Of a DNA stretch of 17,502 bases, positions 7,149 to 13,419 are shown in pieces. Source of the DNA: a bacterium (GTDB lineage Bacteria > NPL-UPA2 > JAUVJM01). The notes under the pieces are model-generated. The model worked only from the letters and a program-made list of their open reading frames with translations, was not told where the DNA came from and made no database searches. Each line of letters begins with the position of its first letter. Position 1 is the first letter of the stretch. The stretch covers positions 1 to 17,502 of the forward strand of contig JAUVJM010000014.1 of the NCBI GenBank assembly GCA_030596585.1, given 5' to 3'. A program made the position numbers and the translations under genes.

Positions 7149-7655
7149 ATGGCAGCGGGAAAACAGGACTGGAAGCGACTGAAGCTTGTAGTAACTAAAG
7201 GCGGGAAAAAAGGCGAGGAATACAAACTTGACAAGCCAACTTCGGGCATAGGGCGCTCCGATCTAAATCAGATTACGCTCGATGACCCGGGAGTGTCGCC
7301 TTTTCACGCCAAGGTAATCGTACAGGGGAAAACCTGCATCATAACCGACCTCGGAGCGCACGAAGGACTGAAAGTAAACTCAAAGAAGATAGATACAAAG
7401 GTACTCACTCCGGGCGACAGGATACAGGTGGGAGAAGCATCTCTTGAGATCGTCAGGGACATCCCTGCCCGGAAACCGGCCCAGAAACCGGCCCAGAAAC
7501 CGGCTCAGAGAAAGAAGGAAACGCGCCAGAGGAAGAAGGCAGGACTACGCATACCCATCCGCATATCGGTACTGGCAGCGCTGCTGGCAGTATTGCTGAC
7601 TGCCGCGGTGATACTCGACATTCACTGGCTGAATCAGCTTCTGAACTGGCAGTGA
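7149..7655 (+). CDS. FHA-domain protein with a C-terminal membrane anchor
   Basis: A 168-residue protein. Residues about 11-103 form a forkhead-associated domain that binds phosphothreonine peptides. The expected residues are visible: Gly35-Arg36, Ser50 and His53 in GVSPFHAKV, and Asn77 in GLKVNS. Residues about 109-120 are three KPAQ repeats, encoded by a 12-bp tandem repeat. A very basic stretch follows (RKKETRQRKK), then one membrane helix (about 138-157), leaving a short tail. The domain should therefore face the cytosol, anchored by its C-terminus. GGAG precedes the ATG at good distance. No Ser/Thr kinase is in the window, so the partner is unknown. It starts a co-oriented block with the small protein, sppA and a sigma factor. 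Confidence 0.9.
   Translation: MAAGKQDWKRLKLVVTKGGKKGEEYKLDKPTSGIGRSDLNQITLDDPGVSPFHAKVIVQGKTCIITDLGAHEGLKVNSKKIDTKVLTPGDRIQVGEASLEIVRDIPARKPAQKPAQKPAQRKKETRQRKKAGLRIPIRISVLAALLAVLLTAAVILDIHWLNQLLNWQ
7473..7508 (+). repeat. 12-bp tandem repeat, three copies, inside the FHA gene
   Basis: AAACCGGCCCAG is repeated three times; the last copy has one T for C. It is in frame and encodes the KPAQ linker between the FHA domain and the membrane helix. Copy number could vary without breaking the frame. Confidence 0.9.
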
Positions 7656-7658
7656 AAA

Positions 7659-7740
7659 GCAGTGGTCAGTAGATAGTGATCAGTGCAGGGTGTAGTTGCA
7701 AAGTTTACTTTGCATTAGCAGAGCAAGCTCTGCAACTACA
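7659..7740. repeat. Composite repeat: CAGTG block plus TGTAGTTGCA palindrome (copy A)
   Basis: The first part (7659-7687) is a degenerate series of CAGTG(A/G)TCAGT-like words. The second (7691-7740) starts TGTAGTTGCAAAG and ends CTCTGCAACTACA, with two internal hairpins, GCAAAG/CTTTGC and GCAGAGC/GCTCTGC. Related sequence occurs inverted at 9715-9793, and the second part recurs at 12430-12485. Confidence 0.8.
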
Positions 7741-7755
7741 ATCGGGAGACTGAGC

Positions 7756-7983
7756 ATGATAGAACTTGAGGTGGAAGAAAAAGTCTTCTACAAACTGCTC
7801 ACGTCGCGGCAGGATAGCCAGGGAATAGTGAGATACGCGCCCGCCGACCTCGAAACGGAGCTTGACATGCTGAGTTCCCAAATAGAGGCACTTCTGGAAA
7901 AACTGTATCGAAGAGGAGTTCTCGTATATGTTACGCGAATAAACAAAGAAACAGGGGAGATACTGAAAATAGTCCAGTTATAG
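7756..7983 (+). CDS. Small winged-helix-like protein of unknown function
   Basis: A 75-residue protein with an ATG at 7756 and GGGAG seven bases upstream. The frame is open further upstream, but that part translates repeat copy A and lacks a ribosome-binding site. Seen: an acidic start (MIELEVEEKVFYKLL), a helix-rich middle (ADLETELDMLSSQIEALLEKLYRRGV), and two predicted beta strands at the end (LVYVTRINKETGEILKIVQL). This order resembles a winged helix-turn-helix, with SSQIEALLEKLYRRGVL as a possible recognition helix and wing. I do not recognise a family. The stop codon abuts the ribosome-binding site of sppA (12-base gap), so the two are probably co-transcribed and translationally linked. 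It may be a regulator, but that is inference. Confidence 0.75.
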   Translation: MIELEVEEKVFYKLLTSRQDSQGIVRYAPADLETELDMLSSQIEALLEKLYRRGVLVYVTRINKETGEILKIVQL

Positions 7984-7995
7984 GGAGGCAAAGAA

Positions 7996-8856
7996 ATGAA
8001 AAAATTCTGGGCGGTGTTCGGGATTATTATCGCTCTGGGTACAGTTTTGTTGTTGTTTCTGACGATTTTCGTGTTCTTTCTCGTCATGGGCAAGCACCTC
8101 ATGCCCGGTGCCGAGGAAGTGGCAATTGTGAATATCGTCGGGGAAATCTATCATTCGAAATCCGTCGTAGACCTTCTTCATGAATACGAAAAACGTCCCA
8201 GGGTTAAAGCGATAGTGCTGAGGATAGACAGCCCCGGCGGGGGAGTCGCCGCCACACAGGAGATATATGAAGAAGTAAACAAAATTCGCGAGAAAGGCGA
8301 AAAACCCATCATTGCTTCACTCGGCAGCGTAGCCGCATCCGGAGGGTACTACGTGGCATGCGGGGCAGAGAAAATTGTTGCCAATCCCGGCACTCTCACC
8401 GGCAGTATAGGAGTACTGATAAACATCGTGAACATGGAAGAACTCCTCAAGAAAATCGGCATAGATATGAAAACCATTACGAGCGGTGAGCTCAAAGACA
8501 TCGGTTCCATCAGCAGAGAATTGACCCCCAGCCAAGAGAAACTGCTAAGGGGAATTATCGATAATATCCACAGCCAGTTTCTGCGAGTTATCGAAGAACG
8601 AAGAGGTCTGACAGGAGAAGAACTTGTATTTGTTGCTGATGCCAGGATATTCACGGGGGAGCAGGCACTCGAAAAACGGCTCATTGACGAGCTTGGCAAC
8701 CTTAGCGACGCCATAGAAATTGCCGCACGGGCAGCAGGGATAGAAGGAGAACCCAGGATAGTAGAAGAAAAGAAGAGATTTTCCCTTCTTCAATTCATTC
8801 TGGGCAAGACAGAACTCAGACTGCCTCCCTTGCAGGTGAGATACGGAATTCAATGA
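7996..8856 (+). CDS. sppA: Signal peptide peptidase SppA (S49 family, short form)
   Basis: A 286-residue protein of the short, single-domain type found in Bacillus and many other bacteria. Residues about 5-31 form an N-terminal membrane anchor. The catalytic domain shows LRIDSPGGGVAATQEIY, SLGSVAASGGYYVAC with the nucleophile at about Ser115, GTLTGSIGV, and TSGELKDIGS with the general base at about Lys167. The 52-residue Ser-Lys spacing equals that of Bacillus SppA. The end has ADARIFTGEQALEKRLIDELG. Known role: cutting leftover signal peptides and other membrane peptides from the outer face of the inner membrane. GGGAGG lies at ideal distance. Its stop codon overlaps the start of the following sigma factor gene (ATGA), implying translational coupling. 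Confidence 0.95.
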   Translation: MKKFWAVFGIIIALGTVLLLFLTIFVFFLVMGKHLMPGAEEVAIVNIVGEIYHSKSVVDLLHEYEKRPRVKAIVLRIDSPGGGVAATQEIYEEVNKIREKGEKPIIASLGSVAASGGYYVACGAEKIVANPGTLTGSIGVLINIVNMEELLKKIGIDMKTITSGELKDIGSISRELTPSQEKLLRGIIDNIHSQFLRVIEERRGLTGEELVFVADARIFTGEQALEKRLIDELGNLSDAIEIAARAAGIEGEPRIVEEKKRFSLLQFILGKTELRLPPLQVRYGIQ

Positions 8857-9677
8857 TGTTCGAAGTCAATAGCGACCTCAAACGCTATCTTGATGAAATA
8901 AGACAGACCCCCCTGCTCAAACCCGAGGAAGAACGCGAACTTGCCGGGAAAGTCAAAAAAGGGGACAAAGCCGCGAGAGAGAGAATGATTCGCTCGAATC
9001 TCCGTCTTGTGGTCAGCATCGCAAAGAAATACCGTAATTTAGGTCTGTCATTACCCGACTTGATAGAGGAGGGTAATCTGGGATTGATGAAAGCGGTCGA
9101 GAAATACGACGTCCGCAGGAAATGCAAATTGGGAACGTACGCTTCCTGGTGGATAAGACAATCCGTAACCCGGGCGCTTGCCAATCAGGGAAAACTGGTT
9201 CGCATCCCGGTTTATCTCACAGGGCTTCTGAGTAAGTTGAGGAAGACTGCCCGGGACTTACGCCAGGAACTGGGAAAGGAACCAACCGTCGAGGAAATCG
9301 CCGAAAAGATGAACCTGCCTGCAGAAAAGATTAGATTCCTGCTCGCGATATCGCAGACTCATAATTCGCTTGACATGCCGCTGGGCGAAGACGGAAGCGG
9401 GCAGCTAATGGATGTAATTCACGACATGAGTGAAAACTCACCGGTTAAACAGGTTGCCCGTTTCATACAGCATGAACTGGTAATGCTCCAGGTCAACGGC
9501 TTGCCGGAGAAGGAAGCGGCCGTGCTAAAACTGCGTTTCGGGCTTGAAGATGGAATCTTCCGCACTCTCGAAGAAATCGGGGGAGGGATGAACCTGACCA
9601 GGGAAAGAATCAGACAGATTGAAAGCTCTGCACTTGCAAAGATGAGAAACAGAATGCAAAGCCGAAAACAGATTTAA
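8853..9677 (+). CDS. RpoD-like sigma-70 factor without region 1.1
   Basis: A 274-residue sigma factor; ATG 8853 or 8856 could start it. Region 1.2 is DLKRYLDEIRQTPLLKPEEE (about 8-27). Region 2 spans about 45-117 with SNLRLVVSIAKKY, LPDLIEEGNLGLMKAVEKYD and TYASWWIRQSVTRALANQ. Region 3 follows (RIPVYL, ELGKEPTVEEIAEKMNLP). Region 4 ends with LPEKEAAVLKLRFGLED and LTRERIRQIESSALAKMR. It lacks region 1.1, as group 2 or alternative sigma factors do. The region 2.3 motif reads YDVRRKCKLGTYA instead of the usual RRGFKFSTYA of primary sigmas, so I favour a secondary factor, though a primary one cannot be excluded. It overlaps sppA by four bases. Codons for about residues 65-76 coincide with an intergenic repeat unit. 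Confidence 0.93.
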   Translation: MMFEVNSDLKRYLDEIRQTPLLKPEEERELAGKVKKGDKAARERMIRSNLRLVVSIAKKYRNLGLSLPDLIEEGNLGLMKAVEKYDVRRKCKLGTYASWWIRQSVTRALANQGKLVRIPVYLTGLLSKLRKTARDLRQELGKEPTVEEIAEKMNLPAEKIRFLLAISQTHNSLDMPLGEDGSGQLMDVIHDMSENSPVKQVARFIQHELVMLQVNGLPEKEAAVLKLRFGLEDGIFRTLEEIGGGMNLTRERIRQIESSALAKMRNRMQSRKQI

Positions 9678-9682
9678 ACAGT

Positions 9683-9690
9683 AAGGAGGT
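9683..9690 (+). promoter_or_regulatory. Orphan Shine-Dalgarno sequence without a start codon
   Basis: AAGGAGGT matches the anti-SD tail of 16S rRNA perfectly. However, no ATG, GTG or TTG follows at a usable distance; only an ATT lies four bases on, opening a 23-codon frame. The next gene, apt, has its own AAGGAG near 9800. It may be a remnant of a gene start displaced by the repeat at 9715. Confidence 0.5.
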
Positions 9691-9714
9691 AATCATTAAG
9701 CCGTCAGAAGTAAT

Positions 9715-9793
9715 TGTAGTTGCAGACTTGCCCGCCAATGCTTTGTGGCGAGGCTTGCTCTGCTAATCACTGGCCACTGACAACTGATCACTG
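9715..9793. repeat. Composite repeat, inverted relative to copy A (copy B)
   Basis: Read on the minus strand it begins with a CAGTGATCAGT-like block, then ATTAGCAGAGCAAG, a 27-base hairpin-forming insert, and TCTGCAACTACA. The shared words match copy A at 7659-7740 closely. Copy B lacks the first TGTAGTTGCAAAG hairpin of copy A. It fills most of the gap between the sigma factor gene and apt. Confidence 0.75.
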
Positions 9794-9813
9794 TATTTTA
9801 AGGAGAACATCGC

Positions 9814-10329
9814 ATGGAAAATCTGAAAGATAAAATCAGAAGCATTCCGGATTTCCCAAAAAAAGGGATACTCTTCCGGGATATCACAACCTTGCTCAGA
9901 GACGGAAAAGCGTTTGCGCAGGTCATCGACGCTTTCGCAGAACGCTACAGCGGCAAAAGAATAGACGCAGTGGCATCGATTGAAGCCAGGGGATTCATAA
10001 TCGGCGGAGCATTGGCGTGTCGTATCGGGGCGGGAACCGTCCCGATACGCAAGAAGGGGAAACTCCCGTGGGATACGTGCGAGGCAGCCTACGACCTGGA
10101 ATACGGCAAGGACACCCTTGAGATACACAAGGACGCTTTCCACAAGGGAGATAACGTTCTAATTGCCGACGACCTGCTGGCAACAGGAGGAACCATGTCT
10201 GCGGCTATCGACCTTGTGGAGCAGCTCGGCGCTAACGTCGTCGAGCTTGCCTTCATGATAGAACTGGAGGAACTCAAAGGCAGGGAGAAACTCGCCGGCT
10301 ATTCCGTCTTTTCCCTGATAAAATATTGA
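9814..10329 (+). CDS. apt: Adenine phosphoribosyltransferase
   Basis: A 171-residue cytosolic enzyme, the usual length, making AMP and pyrophosphate from adenine and PRPP in purine salvage. Seen: the Apt start KDKIRSIPDFPKKGILFRDI; IEARGFIIGGALA (about 56-68); PIRKKGKLPW (the flexible-loop lead-in); the EYGKDTLEIHKDA segment before the PRPP loop; and the PRPP-binding motif VLIADDLLATGGT (about 115-127). All are in the family's order. AAGGAG lies nine bases before the ATG. It follows the sigma factor gene after a repeat and precedes the PilZ gene by 45 bases. A link between purine salvage and those neighbours is not evident. Confidence 0.96.
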   Translation: MENLKDKIRSIPDFPKKGILFRDITTLLRDGKAFAQVIDAFAERYSGKRIDAVASIEARGFIIGGALACRIGAGTVPIRKKGKLPWDTCEAAYDLEYGKDTLEIHKDAFHKGDNVLIADDLLATGGTMSAAIDLVEQLGANVVELAFMIELEELKGREKLAGYSVFSLIKY

Positions 10330-10374
10330 CAGAAGTTTCTATTATGTGCTACCTTTTATAGTGGAGGTGGTGGT

Positions 10375-10821
10375 ATGCCAGATGCAAGAAACAGGAGAAA
10401 GTGGCTCCGCTGTGCCGCCGGCTTTCCGGTGAAACTACAGGTACTGGATAAGGAAAACAGGAAAGTCTGGACAGGAGCCGGTTCTACCATCAATATAGGC
10501 GGAGGCGGAGCTTTGCTGAAAATTCAGAACGTCGAAGAAAAATCAGTCAAAAAACTCTTTGAAGAGAAACACACTCTGCTGTTAGCGTTTGAACTTCCAA
10601 ACTTTTTCTTCAGAGTAAAGGTTGGCGCTAACGCGGCATGGGTTGAGCAGCCAGAGAGTCAGGGAGAAACTTCAAGAAGATTTGGGATCTCCTTCAGTGA
10701 CCTTTCTCAGAAAAAGGAAGATAGAATTTCGGATTACGTAGAGAGGAAATTGGCAAATGAGATTGCAAATTATTCCCTTAAACGTTCTTTCGAAAAGCCA
10801 CGCGAGAAAGGAAAGTTTTAG
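10375..10821 (+). CDS. PilZ-domain protein (probable cyclic-di-GMP receptor)
   Basis: A 148-residue soluble protein. The PilZ hallmarks are present: an RxxxR motif at residues 8-12 (RKWLR), a short beta strand (FPVKLQVLD), then NIGGGG (about 40-45) in the place of the D/NxSxxG motif, with glycine for serine. The domain continues through beta strands to RFGISFSDLSQ (about 102-112). A charged helical tail follows (VERKLANEIANYSLKR). Known role: PilZ domains bind cyclic di-GMP and control surface traits such as pili, motility or exopolysaccharide. GGAGG precedes the ATG. It stands 20 bases before a membrane zinc-ribbon gene and upstream of a prepilin-like gene, which fits surface control. Serine-to-glycine change could weaken ligand binding; binding should be tested. 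Confidence 0.82.
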   Translation: MPDARNRRKWLRCAAGFPVKLQVLDKENRKVWTGAGSTINIGGGGALLKIQNVEEKSVKKLFEEKHTLLLAFELPNFFFRVKVGANAAWVEQPESQGETSRRFGISFSDLSQKKEDRISDYVERKLANEIANYSLKRSFEKPREKGKF

Positions 10822-10841
10822 GCGTCCGGAAGGAATTGAAG

Positions 10842-11564
10842 ATGAGAGCAGACAAAATAGTTAGCAAAGATTTGGCACTGAGCTGGTTGAGAGAAAAAAT
10901 AGACGAGGGATGGACTCCAGGGCAAACAAGAGAAATGGTAGTCCTCACCACAAATATACCAGGCGAGTGCAAAGAGCTGCTTCGCAAAATCCTTGATAGA
11001 ATGGAAAAACTTAAGCTTGAAAGCTGTGCGCGCAAAAGAGAGGTCAAATGTGAGGACTGTGGATATCGCAGGGTGATGAGCTTGCAGCTGTCCGATATGG
11101 AGAAACAAGAAGACTCCTGGGTTCCGGGAATGAAATGTCCAAAATGTTCTTTGGAGAAATTCTATCCCGTTGTCGAGGTGGAAACAGAGAGAGAACCCGC
11201 TTTTCAGCGATACTGGAAGGTAAATCCCATCCTCAGCTTCGCATTGATTCTGGTCATTGCCATAGCTTTGTTCTCAACAACGCGGGCGGCTTCTCCGAAA
11301 GTCAAAAGGCTCAAGAAAGACATATTCGTATGTCTGGCATGTGGAAAATTCTTCCGTGCGGAGGAATCCTCCTACCCGATTCGGTGCAAATATTGCGGAA
11401 AACGAAGTGCGCTAACAGCAATCAAGTGTGAGGAGTGCGGCAGGATTTTCGTCTGGGCAAAGATAAACAGGGAGAAACACCCCCCGGTTTGCCCAGAATG
11501 CGGCTCCAGGAAATGTATTCTACCCTCGAGAATGCCGAGGCGGCGGGAGGCAAAACGTGAGTAG
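10842..11564 (+). CDS. Membrane protein with three zinc-ribbon pairs, function unknown
   Basis: A 240-residue protein. ATG 10842 is preferred because AAGGA lies seven bases upstream; TTG 10836 is possible. The N-terminal 60 residues are helical and charged. Cysteine pairs then follow: C70/C73 with C99/C102; after a single membrane helix (about 128-144), C164/C167 with C182/C185; then C196/C199 with C217/C220. Each set has the CxxC...CxxC form of a zinc ribbon. The ribbons therefore lie on both sides of the helix in sequence, and on opposite sides of the membrane if the helix spans it. The C-terminus is strongly basic (RMPRRREAKRE). I do not recognise a named family. It overlaps the prepilin-like gene by eight bases, so joint translation is likely. 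It may help assemble or process the pilin-like partner, which is inference. Confidence 0.82.
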   Translation: MRADKIVSKDLALSWLREKIDEGWTPGQTREMVVLTTNIPGECKELLRKILDRMEKLKLESCARKREVKCEDCGYRRVMSLQLSDMEKQEDSWVPGMKCPKCSLEKFYPVVEVETEREPAFQRYWKVNPILSFALILVIAIALFSTTRAASPKVKRLKKDIFVCLACGKFFRAEESSYPIRCKYCGKRSALTAIKCEECGRIFVWAKINREKHPPVCPECGSRKCILPSRMPRRREAKRE

Positions 11565-12300
11565 GCGGCATACAGGATTTACTTTGGTAGAATTGCTAAC
11601 GGTGATTGCAATATTCTCCGTACTGGTTGCCATGGTGCTGCCAATGCACAAAGATGCCCGTGACCGTGCTCGCAGAATAGTCTGCCTGAATAACGTGAAG
11701 GAGATGTGCCTTGCTTTTGAGATGTACAAGCAGGATTTCGATGGGTGGTACCCACTGTGCGGCTGGGGATTCACCGAGGAAGATTATAATGCGTGGGTGG
11801 AATCCGGAGGAGGCTGGGGCGGCGGAACATACCCGGACCTCGGGCATCCGGTGGGAGCATGCTGGGTGGACACAATAGCGCCGTATGTGATGGCAGAGAA
11901 GAGGATGTTTGTCTGCCCCTCTGACCCTGACCCCGATGACTTTGAATGGTACTGCTGGGGCGGAGAAACCGAGTTCAGTAAATGCTCCTACGCCGCAAAT
12001 GAAGACATTGTCGGCATCGACAATTGGGGAAATAACGATGATGAGCACGACAGCGGAGCAGAAGGCAGAATTGGCGGTGATGCCAGAAAGGTTAAGAATC
12101 CTTCAAGGGTTGTGCTGATCATAGATGCAGACCATATCTGGGTAAATTCACAGGGGAGCGATTCGTGGGATAACTTGCTGGACAGAGTGCTCCTCCACCA
12201 CCAGAATGGGTTTAATGCAGTTTTCTGTGATGGAAGTGCGAGATGGGTTCAGGAAGGCAAAGTAGACGAAGTTACTCTCAACCCAGGCTGTCTCTACTAA
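11557..12300 (+). CDS. Type IV prepilin-like (pseudopilin) protein with H-X9-DG C-terminal motif
   Basis: A 247-residue protein starting at GTG 11557 with GGGAGG seven bases upstream. Residues 1-7 are a basic leader ending in Gly; then FTLVELLTVIAIF, with Glu at position 5 of the mature chain, is the prepilin peptidase site and N-terminal helix. A variable, Trp- and Gly-rich region follows (WGFTEEDYN, GGGWGGGTYPDLG), then CPSDPDPDD, SYAANE and RVVLIIDADH. The C-terminus has H215 and D225-G226, nine residues apart, matching the prepilin-associated H-X9-DG domain. Such proteins are abundant in Planctomycetota and related groups; their function is poorly known. Pseudopilins form short fibres from the inner membrane. 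Five cysteines in the mature chain suggest disulphides. Confidence 0.92.
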   Translation: MSRRHTGFTLVELLTVIAIFSVLVAMVLPMHKDARDRARRIVCLNNVKEMCLAFEMYKQDFDGWYPLCGWGFTEEDYNAWVESGGGWGGGTYPDLGHPVGACWVDTIAPYVMAEKRMFVCPSDPDPDDFEWYCWGGETEFSKCSYAANEDIVGIDNWGNNDDEHDSGAEGRIGGDARKVKNPSRVVLIIDADHIWVNSQGSDSWDNLLDRVLLHHQNGFNAVFCDGSARWVQEGKVDEVTLNPGCLY

Positions 12301-12350
12301 GGACTTGCGCACGCAGCACCCTCCGTTTGAGTTTCCGTTGAATTTCTTGC

Positions 12351-12379
12351 TTCCCCACCAGGAAAATCTGTTCTATAAT
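12351..12379 (+). promoter_or_regulatory. Possible promoter of the tyrA-aroA-cmk-plsC-ispH operon
   Basis: A perfect TATAAT (12374-12379) is preceded after 17 bases by TTCCCC, a poor -35. It lies in the 246-base gap between the prepilin-like gene and tyrA. The transcript leader of about 160 bases would include the palindromic repeat at 12430-12485. The rest of this gap shows no gene. Confidence 0.35.
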
Positions 12380-12429
12380 AATAGTAGACAAGTAGTAACA
12401 GTTTGGCTGTTGGAAGTTACTATGCACAT

Positions 12430-12485
12430 TGTAGTGGCAAAGTTTACTTTGCCTCTCCGAAGGTTTTCGGAGCTCTGCAACTACA
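12430..12485. repeat. TGTAGTTGCA-family palindrome (copy C)
   Basis: The element starts TGTAGTGGCAAAG and ends CTCTGCAACTACA. It has the GCAAAG/CTTTGC hairpin shared with copy A (7691-7740) and a second hairpin CTCCGAA/TTCGGAG not found in copies A or B. The ends agree while the internal hairpins are exchanged. Confidence 0.8.
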
Positions 12486-12546
12486 GCTGTGGTGCACTTT
12501 TGATGGCTAAACTGCTACGACAAGTAACGCTGTAGGCATTTTAAAA

Positions 12547-13419
12547 ATGAGTAATCCTGATTTCAAAAGAATATCTATTGTGGGAATGGGACTTATCGGA
12601 GGTTCTATCGGGATGGCTGTCAGGAAGAAACGTCTGGCGGAAGAAGTCCTGGGAATAGCCAGAAGAAAGGAATCTCTGAAAAAAGCCCTTGAGAAAGGAG
12701 CAATCGATAAGGGAACCACTGAAACACAGGGCAGTTCCCAAGATGCCGACCTTATCATTGTAGCACTGCCCGTGGGGATGATTCCTGAAACGGTCAGGCA
12801 GATGATTCCGCATCTCAAGCCCGGCTGTATCATCACCGACGTGGGAAGCACGAAGAAAAATATCGTGGATACAATCGATAGCTTCCTGCCCGAAGGACTT
12901 TGCTTCATTGGCAGCCACCCCCTTGCCGGTTCGGAGAAATCAGGGATAGACTCAGCAAGAGATTCACTCTTCACGAATACAACATGCATCGTCACCCCCG
13001 GAAAGCACAGCCCTTCTGAAAACGTGAGCCGCCTGAGAGATTTCTGGGAAGCGCTGGAAACGCAGGTCCTGATCATGCCCCCGGGGGACCATGACCTTAT
13101 CGTAGCATTGACATCCCATCTCCCCCATCTCGCCGCGGCAGGTCTTGTCAACCTCGTCGAGGATTTCAGCCGCAAAGACAACCGCATCCTCTCCGCCGTG
13201 GCAAGCGGCTTCCGTGACACGACAAGGATTGCAGGCTCCTCTCCTGTGCTCTGGCATGACATATGCATGAGTAACAGGAAGACAATGGCATCCGTCCTCA
13301 GAACGTACAGGGAACTTCTGGAGAAAATAGAACAATCCATAATGCAGGAAGAAAGTGCCGACCTGCTCGATTTCCTAAAAAAAGCCGAGAAAGCCAGAAA
13401 TGCACTCAATAATAGTTAA
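12547..13419 (+). CDS. tyrA: Prephenate dehydrogenase (TyrA family)
   Basis: A 290-residue cytosolic enzyme making 4-hydroxyphenylpyruvate (or acting on arogenate) for tyrosine synthesis with NAD(P)+. The Rossmann motif VGMGLIGGS lies at about residues 12-20. Further signatures are ADLIIVALPVGMIP, ITDVGSTK, FIGSHPLAGSEKSG, SHLPHLAAAGL and SGFRDTTRIAGSSPVLWHDI, in the family's order. No ACT or chorismate mutase domain is present, so feedback control by tyrosine through an ACT domain is not expected. The ribosome-binding site is weak: AGG lies 10 bases upstream. The 3' end overlaps the aroA start by 20 bases. In some bacteria TyrA and AroA are fused, so the overlap is in keeping. The substrate preference cannot be told. 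Confidence 0.94.
   Translation: MSNPDFKRISIVGMGLIGGSIGMAVRKKRLAEEVLGIARRKESLKKALEKGAIDKGTTETQGSSQDADLIIVALPVGMIPETVRQMIPHLKPGCIITDVGSTKKNIVDTIDSFLPEGLCFIGSHPLAGSEKSGIDSARDSLFTNTTCIVTPGKHSPSENVSRLRDFWEALETQVLIMPPGDHDLIVALTSHLPHLAAAGLVNLVEDFSRKDNRILSAVASGFRDTTRIAGSSPVLWHDICMSNRKTMASVLRTYRELLEKIEQSIMQEESADLLDFLKKAEKARNALNNS

Noticed and set aside
9695..9766. Short frame from ATT after the perfect Shine-Dalgarno sequence
   Set aside because: An ATT start is very rare and the frame ends inside a repeat after 23 codons; kept only as an orphan SD observation.
10326..10355. TTGACA followed by TACCTT upstream of the PilZ gene
   Set aside because: The -35 overlaps the end of apt, the -10 matches at only three positions, and transcription would start at the ribosome-binding site.
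12305..12535. Open frame of 76 codons between the prepilin-like gene and tyrA
   Set aside because: It runs through the palindromic repeat at 12430-12485, has no ribosome-binding site and no protein-like composition.
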